The notes beneath the pieces were generated by a model. That model searched no databases and had not been told where the DNA came from. It saw only the letters and a list, made by a program, of their open reading frames with translations. A DNA stretch of 64,000 nucleotides, taken from NCBI RefSeq assembly GCF_037076455.1, contig NZ_AP028679.1, positions 1,069,501 to 1,133,500 of the forward strand, given 5' to 3'. The stretch is from Desulfoferula mesophila (lineage in GTDB: Bacteria; Desulfobacterota; Desulfarculia; Desulfarculales; Desulfarculaceae). Positions 48,713 to 58,592 of this stretch are shown here, one piece after another (within the stretch, counting starts at the first letter, position 1; each line of letters starts with the position of its first letter). The position numbers and the translations under genes were made by a program.

Positions 48713-50092
48713 CTACATCACCAGCTCGAAGCTCTGTTCCGAATCGTCGCGATCCTTGCGATCGAGCAGGGCGGAGAGGATTTTCTCCAGAAGCCTGAGG
48801 GCGCCCTTGTAGCCCACGGTGGGGAAATACTGGTGCCCCACCCGGTCCACGATGGGGAAGCCCCAGCGCACCAAGGGGATGTCCTCGTCGCGGGCGATGT
48901 ACTTCATGTAGGTGTTGCCGATGAGCAGGTCCACCGGGTCGTTCTTGATCCACTGGTGCAGCAGGAACATGTCCGCCTGCTGGTCCACCTTGATGTTCAC
49001 CTCCACGGGAAGCTCGGCGGTAAGCTCGCGGATGCGGGCCGCGAAAGCCTTGCCCGGGGTGCCGGTGATCACGTGGGTGGGCAGCATGTCGATGGAGACC
49101 AAAAACTCCACCATGGAGATGATCTGGTCCGGGTCGCCGGCCAGGGCCACCTTCTTGTGGAAGTAGTACTGGTGCATGTCGCTGATCATGTCCACCAGCT
49201 GGCCGCGCTCGTGGGTCACTTCCTCGGGCACGCTGACCCCGGCGATGGTGCGCAGGGCGTCCACGAAACGGTCGGTGGCCTTGAGCCCGATGGGAATGTC
49301 CAGCACCCGGCAGGGCACCTTGTTGTTGGTGTCCAGGAAGCGGGCCGCGTCGGCGCTGCACCACTCTCCCAGGGCCAGGGTGCCCACGGAGTCGCCGGCC
49401 GAGCGCAGCTGCTCGATGGTCACGCCGCCCTCGGGGAACATCTTGTACTCGCCGGACATGGGTCCATTGAGGATGCCCGAGGTGTCGGGGAACAGGATGA
49501 TCTCCACCCCGATGAGCGCGGCCAGGCGCTTGATCTCTTCCATATCGGCGGGCTCCACCCAGCCGGGGATGATGTTCACCTTGCCGTTCTTGCGTCCCGT
49601 ACTCTGGGCCAGCCGGGCCATGCCCTTGACCATGTTGGAGAAGCCGGTGACGTGGCTGCCCACGTAGCTGGGTGTGTTGGCGTAGACCACCTGCTTGCCC
49701 TTGGGGATCTTGCCTTCCTTGGTGGCCTTGTCGATGATCTGGGGCAGGTCGTCGCCGATGGTCTCCGACAGGCAGGTGGTGTGCACCGCCACCACCTCGG
49801 GCTCGTAGACGGTGAAGATGTTGTCGATGGCCTGGAGCAGGTTGGCCTGGCCTCCGAACACCGAGGCGCCCTCGGTGAAGGAGCTGGTGCCCGCGCTGAT
49901 GGGCTCCTTGTAGTGCCGGGTAAGGGTGCTCCGGTGATAAGCGCAGCAGCCCTGGGAGCCGTGGCTGTGGGGCATGCAGCCGTGCATGCCCAGCGCCGCG
50001 TACATGGCCCCGATGGGCTGGCAAGTCTTGGCCGGGTTGATGGTCAAGGCGTGGCGCTCGGTTACTTCTGCAGGCGTGTGTCTCAGTAGCAT
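48713..50092 (-). CDS. nifK: Nitrogenase MoFe protein beta chain NifK
   Basis: The 459-residue protein has P-cluster ligands in KTCQPIGAMYA, HGSQGCCAYHRSTL and TTCLSETIGDDLPQ. It lacks the ~50-residue N-terminal extension of the Azotobacter protein, like other group III (anaerobe) NifK proteins. With NifD it forms the alpha2-beta2 MoFe protein. Starts 25 bases after nifD. Confidence 0.96.
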   Translation of the reverse strand: MLLRHTPAEVTERHALTINPAKTCQPIGAMYAALGMHGCMPHSHGSQGCCAYHRSTLTRHYKEPISAGTSSFTEGASVFGGQANLLQAIDNIFTVYEPEVVAVHTTCLSETIGDDLPQIIDKATKEGKIPKGKQVVYANTPSYVGSHVTGFSNMVKGMARLAQSTGRKNGKVNIIPGWVEPADMEEIKRLAALIGVEIILFPDTSGILNGPMSGEYKMFPEGGVTIEQLRSAGDSVGTLALGEWCSADAARFLDTNNKVPCRVLDIPIGLKATDRFVDALRTIAGVSVPEEVTHERGQLVDMISDMHQYYFHKKVALAGDPDQIISMVEFLVSIDMLPTHVITGTPGKAFAARIRELTAELPVEVNIKVDQQADMFLLHQWIKNDPVDLLIGNTYMKYIARDEDIPLVRWGFPIVDRVGHQYFPTVGYKGALRLLEKILSALLDRKDRDDSEQSFELVM

Positions 50093-50117
50093 GGTTTGCG
50101 TCCTTGTCTAGCGGCGA

Positions 50118-51758
50118 TCATTCCCAAACGTAGGTGGCCGAGAGTTCGGGGTTCTCCTGCCAGGGGGCCTTGAGGTAGCCCCAGACCTTGCTGTTCACCA
50201 GGCGGTCGATCTCGTGGTAGAAGTTCACCGCCCCCTTGAAGCCGGCGTAGGGCCCGCCGGAGTCGTAGCTGTGCAGCTGCTTCATGGGGATGCCCAGCTT
50301 CTGGATGGAGAACTTCTCCTTGATGCCCGCGCAGAAGATGTCGGGTTTCAAGAGCTCCACCATTTTTTCGGCCTCGTACTGGTTGAGGTCGTCGATGACC
50401 ATGGTGCCCTTTTCCATGTCCGGGATCATGCCGTCGTATTCCTTGAAGGCCAGGCCGGACTCTTCCAGGGCGGCCAACTCTTCCTCGCTCTTGCGCGGGT
50501 TGAAGCGGGTTTCGTCGGGGTTGACCTCGATCTCCTCGATGTTGCGCGAGTCGGCGTCCACCTTGAGGCCCGGCAGCACGTGGCGTCCCTCGTAGTCGTC
50601 GCGGTGGGCGAACTCGTAGCCGGCGCTGACGGTCTTCATGCCCAGTTCCTTGAACAGCTCCTGATAGTGGTGGGCCCGAGAGCCGCCCACGAAGAGCATG
50701 GCCGTCTTGCCCTCGGTGCGGGGCCGCACCTTGGCGGCCTCTTCCATCACCGGGGGCAGTTCCTCGGCGATCACCGCCTCCACCCGCTCGGTGAGCACGG
50801 GGTCGTCGAAGTACCGGGCGATCTTGCGCAGCGACTTGGCCGTGGACTGGGCTCCGATGAAGTTGACCTTGACCCAGGGCACGCCGTACTTGACCTCGAG
50901 CATGTCGGCCACGTAGTTGATGGAGCGGTGGCACATGACCGCGTTGAGGTCGGCGGTGTGGGCGCTGGCGAATTGGTCGTAGCTGGAGTTGCCGCTGAAG
51001 GTGGCGATGTTGGTGATGCCGCACTTCTTGAAGATGCGGTCGATCTCGAATCCGTCGCCGCCGATGTTGTACTCGCCCAGCAGGTTGATCTTGTACTCGC
51101 CGGGCTTTTGCTCGTCGTTGAGCCCCACCAGGTGGCGGAACACCTGGTTGTTGGCGATGTGGTGGCCGGCCGACTGGGACACGCCCTTGTAGCCCTCGCA
51201 GGAAAAGGCGAAGACGTTGCAGTCGCCCAGGCGCTCCTTCATCTTGGCGGCCACGGCGTGGATGTCGTCGCCGATGAGCCCCACCGGGCAGGTGGCGAAG
51301 ATGCAGATGCCCTTGGGGTGGAAAAGGTCGTAGGCCTCCTGGATGGCCGCCTCCAGCTTCTTCTCGCCGCCGAAGATGATGTCCTTGTCCTGCATGTCGG
51401 TGCTGAAGCAGTAGGTCATGTAGTTCTCGGCGCCGTCGGCGCTGGCGTCGGTCTGGTTGCGCCGGGTTAGCCAGGAGTAGAAGCCGCAGCCGATGGGGCC
51501 GTGGGTGATGTTCACGATGTCCCGGGTGGGGCCCATGATCACGCCCTTGCAGCCCGCGTAGGTGCACCCGCGCATGGTGATGATGCCGGGGATGGTGCGC
51601 ACGTTGGCCGTGATCTCGGGGGTTTCGTTTTCCAGGGCCTCGTTGATGAGGATCTGCTTGGCGCGCTTGCGGGCCACCTTGGGGGGATACTTCTGGAGTA
51701 TCTTTTCCTTGATGACCGCCGGGTCCGCCGGCGCCTTGTTGTCATGGGCTGAAATCAT
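50118..51758 (-). CDS. nifD: Nitrogenase MoFe protein alpha chain NifD
   Basis: The 546-residue protein has P-cluster Cys in MRGCTYAGCKG, HGPIGCGFYSWL and FATCPVGLIGDD. FeMo-co ligands are Cys in NAVMCHRSINYVAD and His496 in LHSYDSGGPYAGFKG. It is ~55 residues longer than the Azotobacter protein owing to an insertion around residues 385-440 (VDADSRNIEEIEVNPDETRF...), as in Clostridium and methanogen group III enzymes. Placed directly after nifI2. Confidence 0.96.
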   Translation of the reverse strand: MISAHDNKAPADPAVIKEKILQKYPPKVARKRAKQILINEALENETPEITANVRTIPGIITMRGCTYAGCKGVIMGPTRDIVNITHGPIGCGFYSWLTRRNQTDASADGAENYMTYCFSTDMQDKDIIFGGEKKLEAAIQEAYDLFHPKGICIFATCPVGLIGDDIHAVAAKMKERLGDCNVFAFSCEGYKGVSQSAGHHIANNQVFRHLVGLNDEQKPGEYKINLLGEYNIGGDGFEIDRIFKKCGITNIATFSGNSSYDQFASAHTADLNAVMCHRSINYVADMLEVKYGVPWVKVNFIGAQSTAKSLRKIARYFDDPVLTERVEAVIAEELPPVMEEAAKVRPRTEGKTAMLFVGGSRAHHYQELFKELGMKTVSAGYEFAHRDDYEGRHVLPGLKVDADSRNIEEIEVNPDETRFNPRKSEEELAALEESGLAFKEYDGMIPDMEKGTMVIDDLNQYEAEKMVELLKPDIFCAGIKEKFSIQKLGIPMKQLHSYDSGGPYAGFKGAVNFYHEIDRLVNSKVWGYLKAPWQENPELSATYVWE

Positions 51759-51779
51759 GTCTGCTGTCTCCCCGCCGTC

Positions 51780-52154
51780 CTAGACGATTGCCTTGGGGCC
51801 GATTTCCCCGGTGCGCACCCGAGCGGCGTTGCTGATCGGCAGGATGAAAATTTTGCCGTCGCCGGGCTTGCCGGTCTGGTTGGTCTCGATCAGGGTCTGG
51901 ATCACCGGCTCCACGTTGTGGTCCGAAACCACCATGGTCAGCATGCGCTTGGCGTAGAGCTTGCCCTTCTCGCCCAACAGGGCGATGGCCTCTTCGTGGC
52001 CTTCCTTGGCCCCGGACAGGATCTTCACGTCCACCAATCCCTTGCCGCGCCCCTGACACTCATGGGCGAACATGGAGTCGATGCCGATCTTGGTCAGGGC
52101 CTGCTTGGTCTGGTTCATGGTGTTCATGCGCACCACGGCGATTATCTCTTTCAT
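51780..52154 (-). CDS. nifI2: Nitrogenase-regulating PII-like protein NifI2
   Basis: The 124-residue PII-family protein starts MKEIIAVVRMNTMNQTKQAL and has a long T-loop region (MFAHECQGRGKGLVDVKILS), with VEPVIQTLIETNQTGKPGDG at the C-terminal ATP/2-oxoglutarate site. NifI1 and NifI2 form a complex that switches off nitrogenase directly when ammonia appears. It overlaps nifI1 by four bases and precedes nifD. Confidence 0.95.
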   Translation of the reverse strand: MKEIIAVVRMNTMNQTKQALTKIGIDSMFAHECQGRGKGLVDVKILSGAKEGHEEAIALLGEKGKLYAKRMLTMVVSDHNVEPVIQTLIETNQTGKPGDGKIFILPISNAARVRTGEIGPKAIV

Positions 52155-52522
52155 GCCGTGGCCTCGGCTTCCTCCACCGGCGCGGTGTCGCAGACACCGG
52201 AGCTGATGGTGTAGATCTCCTCCACCGGGCTGACGAAGATCTTGCCGTCGCCGAAGGCTCCCTTGCCCTTGGTACGGGCCGCCTCCATGATGGTCTTGAT
52301 CGCGAACTCCACGTCCTCGTCCCTGATCACGCTCATGAGCAGGGTCTTGGGGATTTCGTCGTAGGTGACCTGGCCGATCTTGATGCCGCGCTGTTTGCCG
52401 CGACCGGCCACCGAGTACTTGGTGACCGCGGGGAAGCCAGCGTCCATCAAGGCCTTAAGTACCTCGTCCGCCTTCTCGGGCCTGACGATTGCTCTCACCA
52501 TCATCATCATGTGGTTATCCAT
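52151..52522 (-). CDS. nifI1: Nitrogenase-regulating PII-like protein NifI1
   Basis: The 123-residue PII-family partner of NifI2: MVRAIVRPEKADEVLKALMD, T-loop region with GRGKQRGIKIGQ, and GKGAFGDGKIFVSPVEEIYT. The exact start is uncertain because four more Met codons follow within ten residues; ATG at 52522 gives the longest frame. It lies 19 bases after nifH, in the order nifH-nifI1-nifI2-nifD typical of methanogens and anaerobic bacteria. Confidence 0.94.
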   Translation of the reverse strand: MDNHMMMMVRAIVRPEKADEVLKALMDAGFPAVTKYSVAGRGKQRGIKIGQVTYDEIPKTLLMSVIRDEDVEFAIKTIMEAARTKGKGAFGDGKIFVSPVEEIYTISSGVCDTAPVEEAEATA

Positions 52523-52541
52523 CTTTCGCGGGTTAGGGTGG

Positions 52542-53591
<1,050 letters not shown>

Positions 53592-53782
53592 TCAATTACG
53601 TTTGTTTAAAAAACATAAGGAAGGTTGGCCGGGGAGCCCCCTTGTCCAGCGGGCAAAGCGCGGCGTGTGGCGCGGGGGGCGCTTGTCATGGGCTCAAATG
53701 ACGAAGTCGCCGCCAGGCCCATGAACATCGGCCTCGCGGCGCCTGGATGGAAGCCATGCGCCGGTCAGGGGAGGCGGGAGCG

Positions 53783-53844
53783 TCAGCTGCCCACCAAATC
53801 GTGGCGCTTTTGTTTCACCATCTCATCCAGGCCGTACTTCTTTA
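53783..53844 (-). pseudogene. Duplicated 3' end of nifA
   Basis: 62 bases match the 3' end of nifA (54489-54550) with five differences and still encode [17 protein letters not shown] followed by a stop. Nothing upstream of it matches nifA. Together with the true end it forms a direct repeat around the lipoprotein gene at 53937. Confidence 0.8.
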
Positions 53845-53936
53845 TAGTTTGAACCCCCCCAGGGCCTCTTTTGTCTGATTACAAATAGTGCCTTTAGGCG
53901 CATAATGTCGTCCGCCCAATTCAAAAGGAGCCCTAG

Positions 53937-54410
53937 ATGAAAGCCCTGCCCGCGCTTGTAATACTTCTGGCCGTGACGCTTTGCGGTTGTGTTACCGTAC
54001 CCCCGGCCCAACAAGGCCCCATAATGATTCCAGGCAGCATGTTTAAACTGGACGACGGCACTGAATTCGCATTTGCCATTCAGCGCAGCTCCGGCACGGG
54101 AATTATGACCGCCCGCAACCTGAAGACGGGGGAGACCTTTACCGGAAAATACACCGCCATGCTGGTGGACGGCAGCGTTTCAACCGGGGCCTATCAAAAC
54201 GCGTGGGGCTTTAACGCCGGCACGGTGACCACCAGCAAGGCGGCCACCAAGGCCGTGGGCAAGGGCATTCTGAGGGGAGACCAGGGGACAGTGATCAGCA
54301 TATCCCTTAACATCAAGCCCAGCTGGGACTATCGAGTCAATCCCTCGGGGTTCGGCGAAGGCACCGATAACAAAGGCGTGAAGTATCAGGTGCAGTTCGG
54401 TGGGCAGTAG
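53937..54410 (+). CDS. Hypothetical lipoprotein between nifA repeats
   Basis: The 157-residue product has a short signal ending in lipobox LCGC, so it is lipid-anchored. The mature part looks beta-rich (FKLDDGTEFAFAIQRSSGTG, MTARNLKTGETFTGKYTAML). GGAG lies seven bases before the ATG. It runs against the nif and nifA genes and is bracketed by the nifA 3' direct repeats, so it may have arrived by a duplication or insertion. Function unknown. Confidence 0.72.
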   Translation: MKALPALVILLAVTLCGCVTVPPAQQGPIMIPGSMFKLDDGTEFAFAIQRSSGTGIMTARNLKTGETFTGKYTAMLVDGSVSTGAYQNAWGFNAGTVTTSKAATKAVGKGILRGDQGTVISISLNIKPSWDYRVNPSGFGEGTDNKGVKYQVQFGGQ

Positions 54411-54488
54411 CGGCGCCCGGCCCATGGCGCCCTGGCCTGGAGGGGCGCTTTGGCTGCCTTTACCTCTAGGCGCGGAACCGGGAGGGAC

Positions 54489-56045
54489 TCAGCCACCCAC
54501 CAGATCGTGCCGCTTCTGTTTCACCATCTCATCCAGGCCGTACTTCTTTAAACGATAGCCCAGTTTGCGCAGGGTGATGCCCAGGTCCTGGGCGGCCCGC
54601 GACTGCACCCAACGGTTGCGCTTGAGCGCCTCCAGCAGTTCGGCCTTTTCCATGTCCTCCAGCTTGGAGCCGGAAAATTCGCCGGGATCGCTCTCGGGCG
54701 GGGCGGAGTCCTTGGCCAGCAAAAAGCCGGGCAGGTCGGCGGCGGCGATGGTGTCCTGATCCACCATGATGCTCAGGCGCTCGATGATGTTCTCCAGCTC
54801 GCGCACGTTGCCGGGCCAGGAGTAGTTCAACAAAATGTCGCGGGCCCGGGGCTCGATGCCCAACTGGCGGTTGTACTCCTCGGAGTTCTTGGCCAGGAAG
54901 TGGCTGATCAACAGGGGGATGTCCTCCACCCGCTCCCGAAGGGGCGGCAGGTGCAGGGGGAACACGTTGAGCCGGTAGTAAAGGTCCTGGCGGAACTCCT
55001 TGTTCTCCACCAGGACTGGAAGGTCCTGGTTGGTGGCGGCGATGATGCGCACATCCACCTTGTGGGTCTTGGGCGAGCCCAGGCGCTCGAACTCCTTGTC
55101 CTGCAAAAACCTCAGCAGCTTGGCCTGCAGGCTGATGGGCATCTCGGCGATCTCGTCCAGGAAGATGGTGCCGCCGTCGGCCTCTTCGAAGCGGCCCGGC
55201 TTTTCCTCGGTGGCCCCGGTAAAGGCCCCCTTGGCGTGGCCGAACAGCTCCGACTCCAGCAGGTTCTCCGGCAGGGCCGCGCAGTTGATCTTCACGAAGG
55301 GCCCATCGGCCCGGTTGCTCATCTCGTGGATGATGCGGGCCACCAGGGTCTTGCCGGTGCCCGATTCGCCCAGCAGTAGCACCGAAGCCTTGGCCGGGGC
55401 CACCTTGCCCAACAGGCCCTGCAGCTGGCGCATGGCCGGGCTTTTGCCCACGATGAAGAAGTTGTTGTAGCGCGAGGAGACCTCGTCCTTGAGCTGCTTG
55501 TTCTGGCGGCGCAACAGCTCCTCGCGCCGTTCCACCTGCTGGTTCAGTTCCACGAACTGGCCGATGAGCTGGGCCACGATGGTCAGAAAGCGGATGTCCT
55601 CGGAGGCCGATACCTCCTCGCCGAAGAGGCGGTCCACGTTGAGCACCCCGATGGGCTCGCCCTGCAAGAGAATGGGCACCCCCACGAAGGCCACCTGGCC
55701 CTTGTCCAGGTCGCGGGACTGGGTTTTGTTGAGGAACAGGGGCTCGCGGCTGACGTCGGGCACGTAAAAGGGTTGGGCGGTCTGGAAGATGCGCCCGGTG
55801 ACCCCCTCGCCCTGGTTGTAGACCCCGCGGCTCATCTCCCGCTGGGTCAGGCCGTAGGAGGCGTAGATGGCCAGGCTGCCGCTGCGGCTGTCGCGCAGGG
55901 TCACCGTGGCTCGCTTCATGGACAGGGTGTCGGACATGATGGCCAGCACCCGGTCCAGGGTCTGGGGCAGATTGAGCGCCTCGCCGATGACCCGGCTTAT
56001 CTCGAACAGAACCCGCAGTTCCAGCTCTGTGACTTGCTGTCTCAT
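54489..56045 (-). CDS. nifA: Sigma-54-dependent nitrogen fixation activator NifA
   Basis: The 518-residue protein has a GAF domain at ~20-170 and a linker, then an AAA+ domain with Walker [14 protein letters not shown], the sigma-54-contacting GAFTGA loop and Walker [15 protein letters not shown]-terminal Fis-type HTH is at ~475-510 ([19 protein letters not shown]). It should activate the nif operon promoter. No Cys motif of the oxygen-sensitive linker type is visible, and no nifL is nearby. Tandem repeats at 56150-56195 lie upstream and may control it. Confidence 0.92.
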   Translation of the reverse strand: MRQQVTELELRVLFEISRVIGEALNLPQTLDRVLAIMSDTLSMKRATVTLRDSRSGSLAIYASYGLTQREMSRGVYNQGEGVTGRIFQTAQPFYVPDVSREPLFLNKTQSRDLDKGQVAFVGVPILLQGEPIGVLNVDRLFGEEVSASEDIRFLTIVAQLIGQFVELNQQVERREELLRRQNKQLKDEVSSRYNNFFIVGKSPAMRQLQGLLGKVAPAKASVLLLGESGTGKTLVARIIHEMSNRADGPFVKINCAALPENLLESELFGHAKGAFTGATEEKPGRFEEADGGTIFLDEIAEMPISLQAKLLRFLQDKEFERLGSPKTHKVDVRIIAATNQDLPVLVENKEFRQDLYYRLNVFPLHLPPLRERVEDIPLLISHFLAKNSEEYNRQLGIEPRARDILLNYSWPGNVRELENIIERLSIMVDQDTIAAADLPGFLLAKDSAPPESDPGEFSGSKLEDMEKAELLEALKRNRWVQSRAAQDLGITLRKLGYRLKKYGLDEMVKQKRHDLVGG

Positions 56046-56149
56046 GCCGCCGAAAGCTGCAAGTTCGGTGCCTATCAGGGAAAGGAGGGGTAACTTGCTT
56101 TAATTTAAAGGTAATTGTTATGTATGACTTGTGAGGCGCTCTCTTGATG

Positions 56150-56195
56150 ACACAAAAAGATACAAATTAGATATATAAAACACAAAAACATACAT
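56150..56195. promoter_or_regulatory. Direct repeats upstream of nifA
   Basis: ACACAAAAAGATACA at 56150-56164 and ACACAAAAACATACA at 56180-56194 are near-identical and spaced exactly 30 bases apart, about three helical turns, in an AT-rich segment. This arrangement suits cooperative binding of a regulator on one DNA face. Confidence 0.55.
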
Positions 56196-56205
56196 TTCGG
56201 TATGG

Positions 56206-57117
56206 TCAGTAGCCTACTATTACCTTCTCGTTAGACAAAATGGTGCTTAGCAGGGCTTCGGCCTTGGCCAGGCCCGCCAGCTCCAGATCGACGTCCACTC
56301 CCTTGCCGGCGAGAAACTCCACCGCCTGGCTCAGCGGCAGATTGGCCGGGGGGCGTCCCGCCAGGAAGGGGCACCCGCCCCGGCCCATGAGAGTGGCGTC
56401 CAACCAGGCCGCCCCGCCGCTCCAAGCGGCCTCCAGGTTGCCGGCAAGCCGTTCCTGGTCGCCGTGCAGATGCAAACCAATTTGTGCGCCAGGCAAGGCT
56501 TCGCGCAAATACTCCAGCTTTGCTTCGATGCCTGCCGGGGTGGCCCGCCCGGCGGTGTCGGCCAGGGCCAGGCGCTGGACCCCCATTTGATAAAAGGGCA
56601 GTAACCATTGGAAGATATGGCCCGCTTCCGGAGGGGTCAGCATGGGGCCGCCAAAGGCGCACTGCAGGCCCATGCGCACCGTAAGCCCCTGGGCCAGGGC
56701 CTCGGCGGCCATGTCCCGGCAGCGGGCCATGCCGTGCTCCACCGAGCAGCGCAGGTTACGCTGGCTGTGAATGGGCGACAGGGAGGCGGACAAGGCCACG
56801 TGGGTGATGCCGCAGTCCATGGCCCGCTGGAGGCCCCGGAAGTTGAACACCATGGCCCAGATTTCCAGGCCCGGCATGTGCCTGACATCGGTGAACAATT
56901 GCTCGATATGCGCCATCTGGGGCATGCGGTCGGCCCGCACCAGGGAGCCGAGTTGGAAGCGGCGCACCCCGGCCTCGAGCAGGGCCTCCAACACCCGCAA
57001 GCGCTCCGAGGGAGCCACCGGGCGGGTTTGTATCTGAAAGGCCTCCCGCAGGGTTTGATCTTCTAGTTCCATGGGCTGGCGGCGTGTCGCTTGAAGGTCG
57101 CTTGGCTTGGCTGGCAT
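56206..57117 (-). CDS. DRE-TIM metallolyase, HMG-CoA lyase/homocitrate-synthase-like
   Basis: The ~303-residue TIM-barrel protein starts with LEDQTLREAFQ (the DxTLRE signature), and has VALSASLSPIHSQRN, the HxH metal site in GLHLHGDQERL, and the late GRGGCPFLAGRPPANL, typical of HMG-CoA lyase and homocitrate synthase relatives. It lacks the C-terminal region expected of full NifV. Placed next to nifA in a cluster without nifV, it might supply or process homocitrate; sequence alone favours a lyase-like size. ATG at 57117 (GGGAG upstream) is preferred over the ATG at 57072. Confidence 0.75.
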   Translation of the reverse strand: MPAKPSDLQATRRQPMELEDQTLREAFQIQTRPVAPSERLRVLEALLEAGVRRFQLGSLVRADRMPQMAHIEQLFTDVRHMPGLEIWAMVFNFRGLQRAMDCGITHVALSASLSPIHSQRNLRCSVEHGMARCRDMAAEALAQGLTVRMGLQCAFGGPMLTPPEAGHIFQWLLPFYQMGVQRLALADTAGRATPAGIEAKLEYLREALPGAQIGLHLHGDQERLAGNLEAAWSGGAAWLDATLMGRGGCPFLAGRPPANLPLSQAVEFLAGKGVDVDLELAGLAKAEALLSTILSNEKVIVGY

Positions 57118-57352
57118 GGCCCGGCTCCCGGTGTGGCGGTGGCTTCCGGCCCGGACGGCGCTGGTTGCTCCGAGCCTTGACTCCTGAACAATGCAAACCG
57201 CGCACCAGAAAGGTCCCAAATGGTAGGTAAACGTAAAAAACATGTTAAATTGAGTTGTTGCCTTGTGCGTATCAGGAGGGGGCAAGGTTCTGGCGGGCGT
57301 GCACGGGTTTCCATGGGGTAAGGTGGTCGACAAAATGGGACAACGTCGGGCC

Positions 57353-57392
57353 AAAAAAGCGGCGCCCCCGGGATGGGTTCCCGGGGGCGCCG
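57353..57392 (-). terminator. Rho-independent terminator
   Basis: A 12-13-bp stem GGCGCCCCCGGG (57361-57372) / CCCGGGGGCGCC (57380-57391) followed on the minus strand by six T's (57353-57358). Ends the mscS-type transcript. Confidence 0.85.
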
Positions 57393-57430
57393 TAAAGGTC
57401 GTTAAGAATTGTTAGAGCAAATAATTTAAC

Positions 57431-58246
57431 CTAGGCGAGGGTGTCGCCGGAAGAGCCATCCTCCCGGATCAGGGCCAGCCGTGGCGCGGCCATGCTGATG
57501 CCCTCTCGGGCGAACTTCTCGTCGATAACCTCGTTCAGGGACCATTTGCCGGTGATGGCATGTTTGCGTGCCACCCAGAAGCGGGCCTGCATTTCGCGGT
57601 AATTGGGCGAGAACTTGGACAGGACCACCTTGGGGGCGGGCTTGTCCAGCACCCGCTCGTCGTTGGTCAAAATGTCCATGACCACCTGCTTCACCCTGGC
57701 CACGCTCTGGTCGTATGGGATGAAGAAATCGATGTCCACCCGGCGCTTGGGCTTGGCGCTGAAATTGACCACCTGGTCGTTCATCACCTTGTGGTTGGGT
57801 ATGAACACCACCTTGCCGTCGAAGGTCTTGAGCTGGGTGTACATGATGGAAATCGCCTCCACGTTGCCCACCTTGCCGCCGATGCCCACCACGTCGCCTT
57901 TTTTCAGGGGGAGCTTGGGAAGATAGGGCCTGGCGATGATGTAGGAGGCGACCAGCACCATGAGGATGATTACGATGGTGCGGAACAGGAGCATGCCCGG
58001 GAACCCCAGGATGTTCAGCACCACCAAGGCGGCTATGAACAACACCAGTATGTGCAGCGCGGTTACCGACATGGCGGAGCGGCGTTCCGGCAGGCCCATT
58101 TTCACCAGGAAATTGGCCAGAATCTTGCCCAGGTATAGGGTCAAAAACAGGACGATGACCAGAAGTATCACCGCCTTGACCACGATAGGGCCGAACTGGT
58201 TTCCAACCTCGCTTATTTGGCTCACATAACTGTTCAAGCTTTCCAT
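57431..58246 (-). CDS. mscS: MscS-type mechanosensitive channel
   Basis: The 271-residue protein has three N-terminal membrane helices (AVILLVIVLFLTLYLGKIL; ALHILVLFIAALVVLNIL; LLFRTIVIILMVLVASYII), then the beta domain KKGDVVGIGGKVGNVEAISI and VVFIPNHKVMNDQVVNF, and the alpha/beta C-terminal domain. The pore helix is less Gly/Ala-patterned than in the E. coli protein. It would open under membrane tension to release osmolytes. Own terminator downstream; stands as a single gene. Confidence 0.9.
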   Translation of the reverse strand: MESLNSYVSQISEVGNQFGPIVVKAVILLVIVLFLTLYLGKILANFLVKMGLPERRSAMSVTALHILVLFIAALVVLNILGFPGMLLFRTIVIILMVLVASYIIARPYLPKLPLKKGDVVGIGGKVGNVEAISIMYTQLKTFDGKVVFIPNHKVMNDQVVNFSAKPKRRVDIDFFIPYDQSVARVKQVVMDILTNDERVLDKPAPKVVLSKFSPNYREMQARFWVARKHAITGKWSLNEVIDEKFAREGISMAAPRLALIREDGSSGDTLA

Positions 58247-58592
58247 GGCTAACTCCCCCGGCAGTGATGCGGCGGCGGTCTGAACCCATTGGGATCGCCC
58301 GCGACCGGGTTAACTCTCACGACAGCGGGCAATATCCACCTTAAAGTACTGAAACCTACGCTACACCCGGGAGGCGCCGCAAGTCCATACCCTGCTGCGC
58401 CGCCCGGCGAAGCCCCGCGAGAGCGGTATCTTATTTCCCGGAATGCGCGGACCTTGCATCTGATTGCCGATGGTTTAAGATACCTGGACGCCCCCATCGG
58501 CTCCCCCCGGGGCGATAGCTATGCATTTGACTAATTTTTTTGACTAATATTATGATTGGCTTGCAACAGGGGGGAGGTTATTATCTGCCAAC
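58247..58592. other. Divergent intergenic region with short direct repeats
   Basis: Between mscS and the export operon. TTTGACTAAT occurs twice (58526-58535 and 58539-58548), 13 bases apart, ~45 bases before the export operon start; it could be an operator or -35 region. No gene seen. Confidence 0.45.

Noticed and set aside
43941-51567. Long alternative-frame open frames overlapping nif genes on both strands
   Set aside because: Each lies over a nif gene with conserved motifs in the other frame; products are Gly/Arg/His/Pro-rich without family features.
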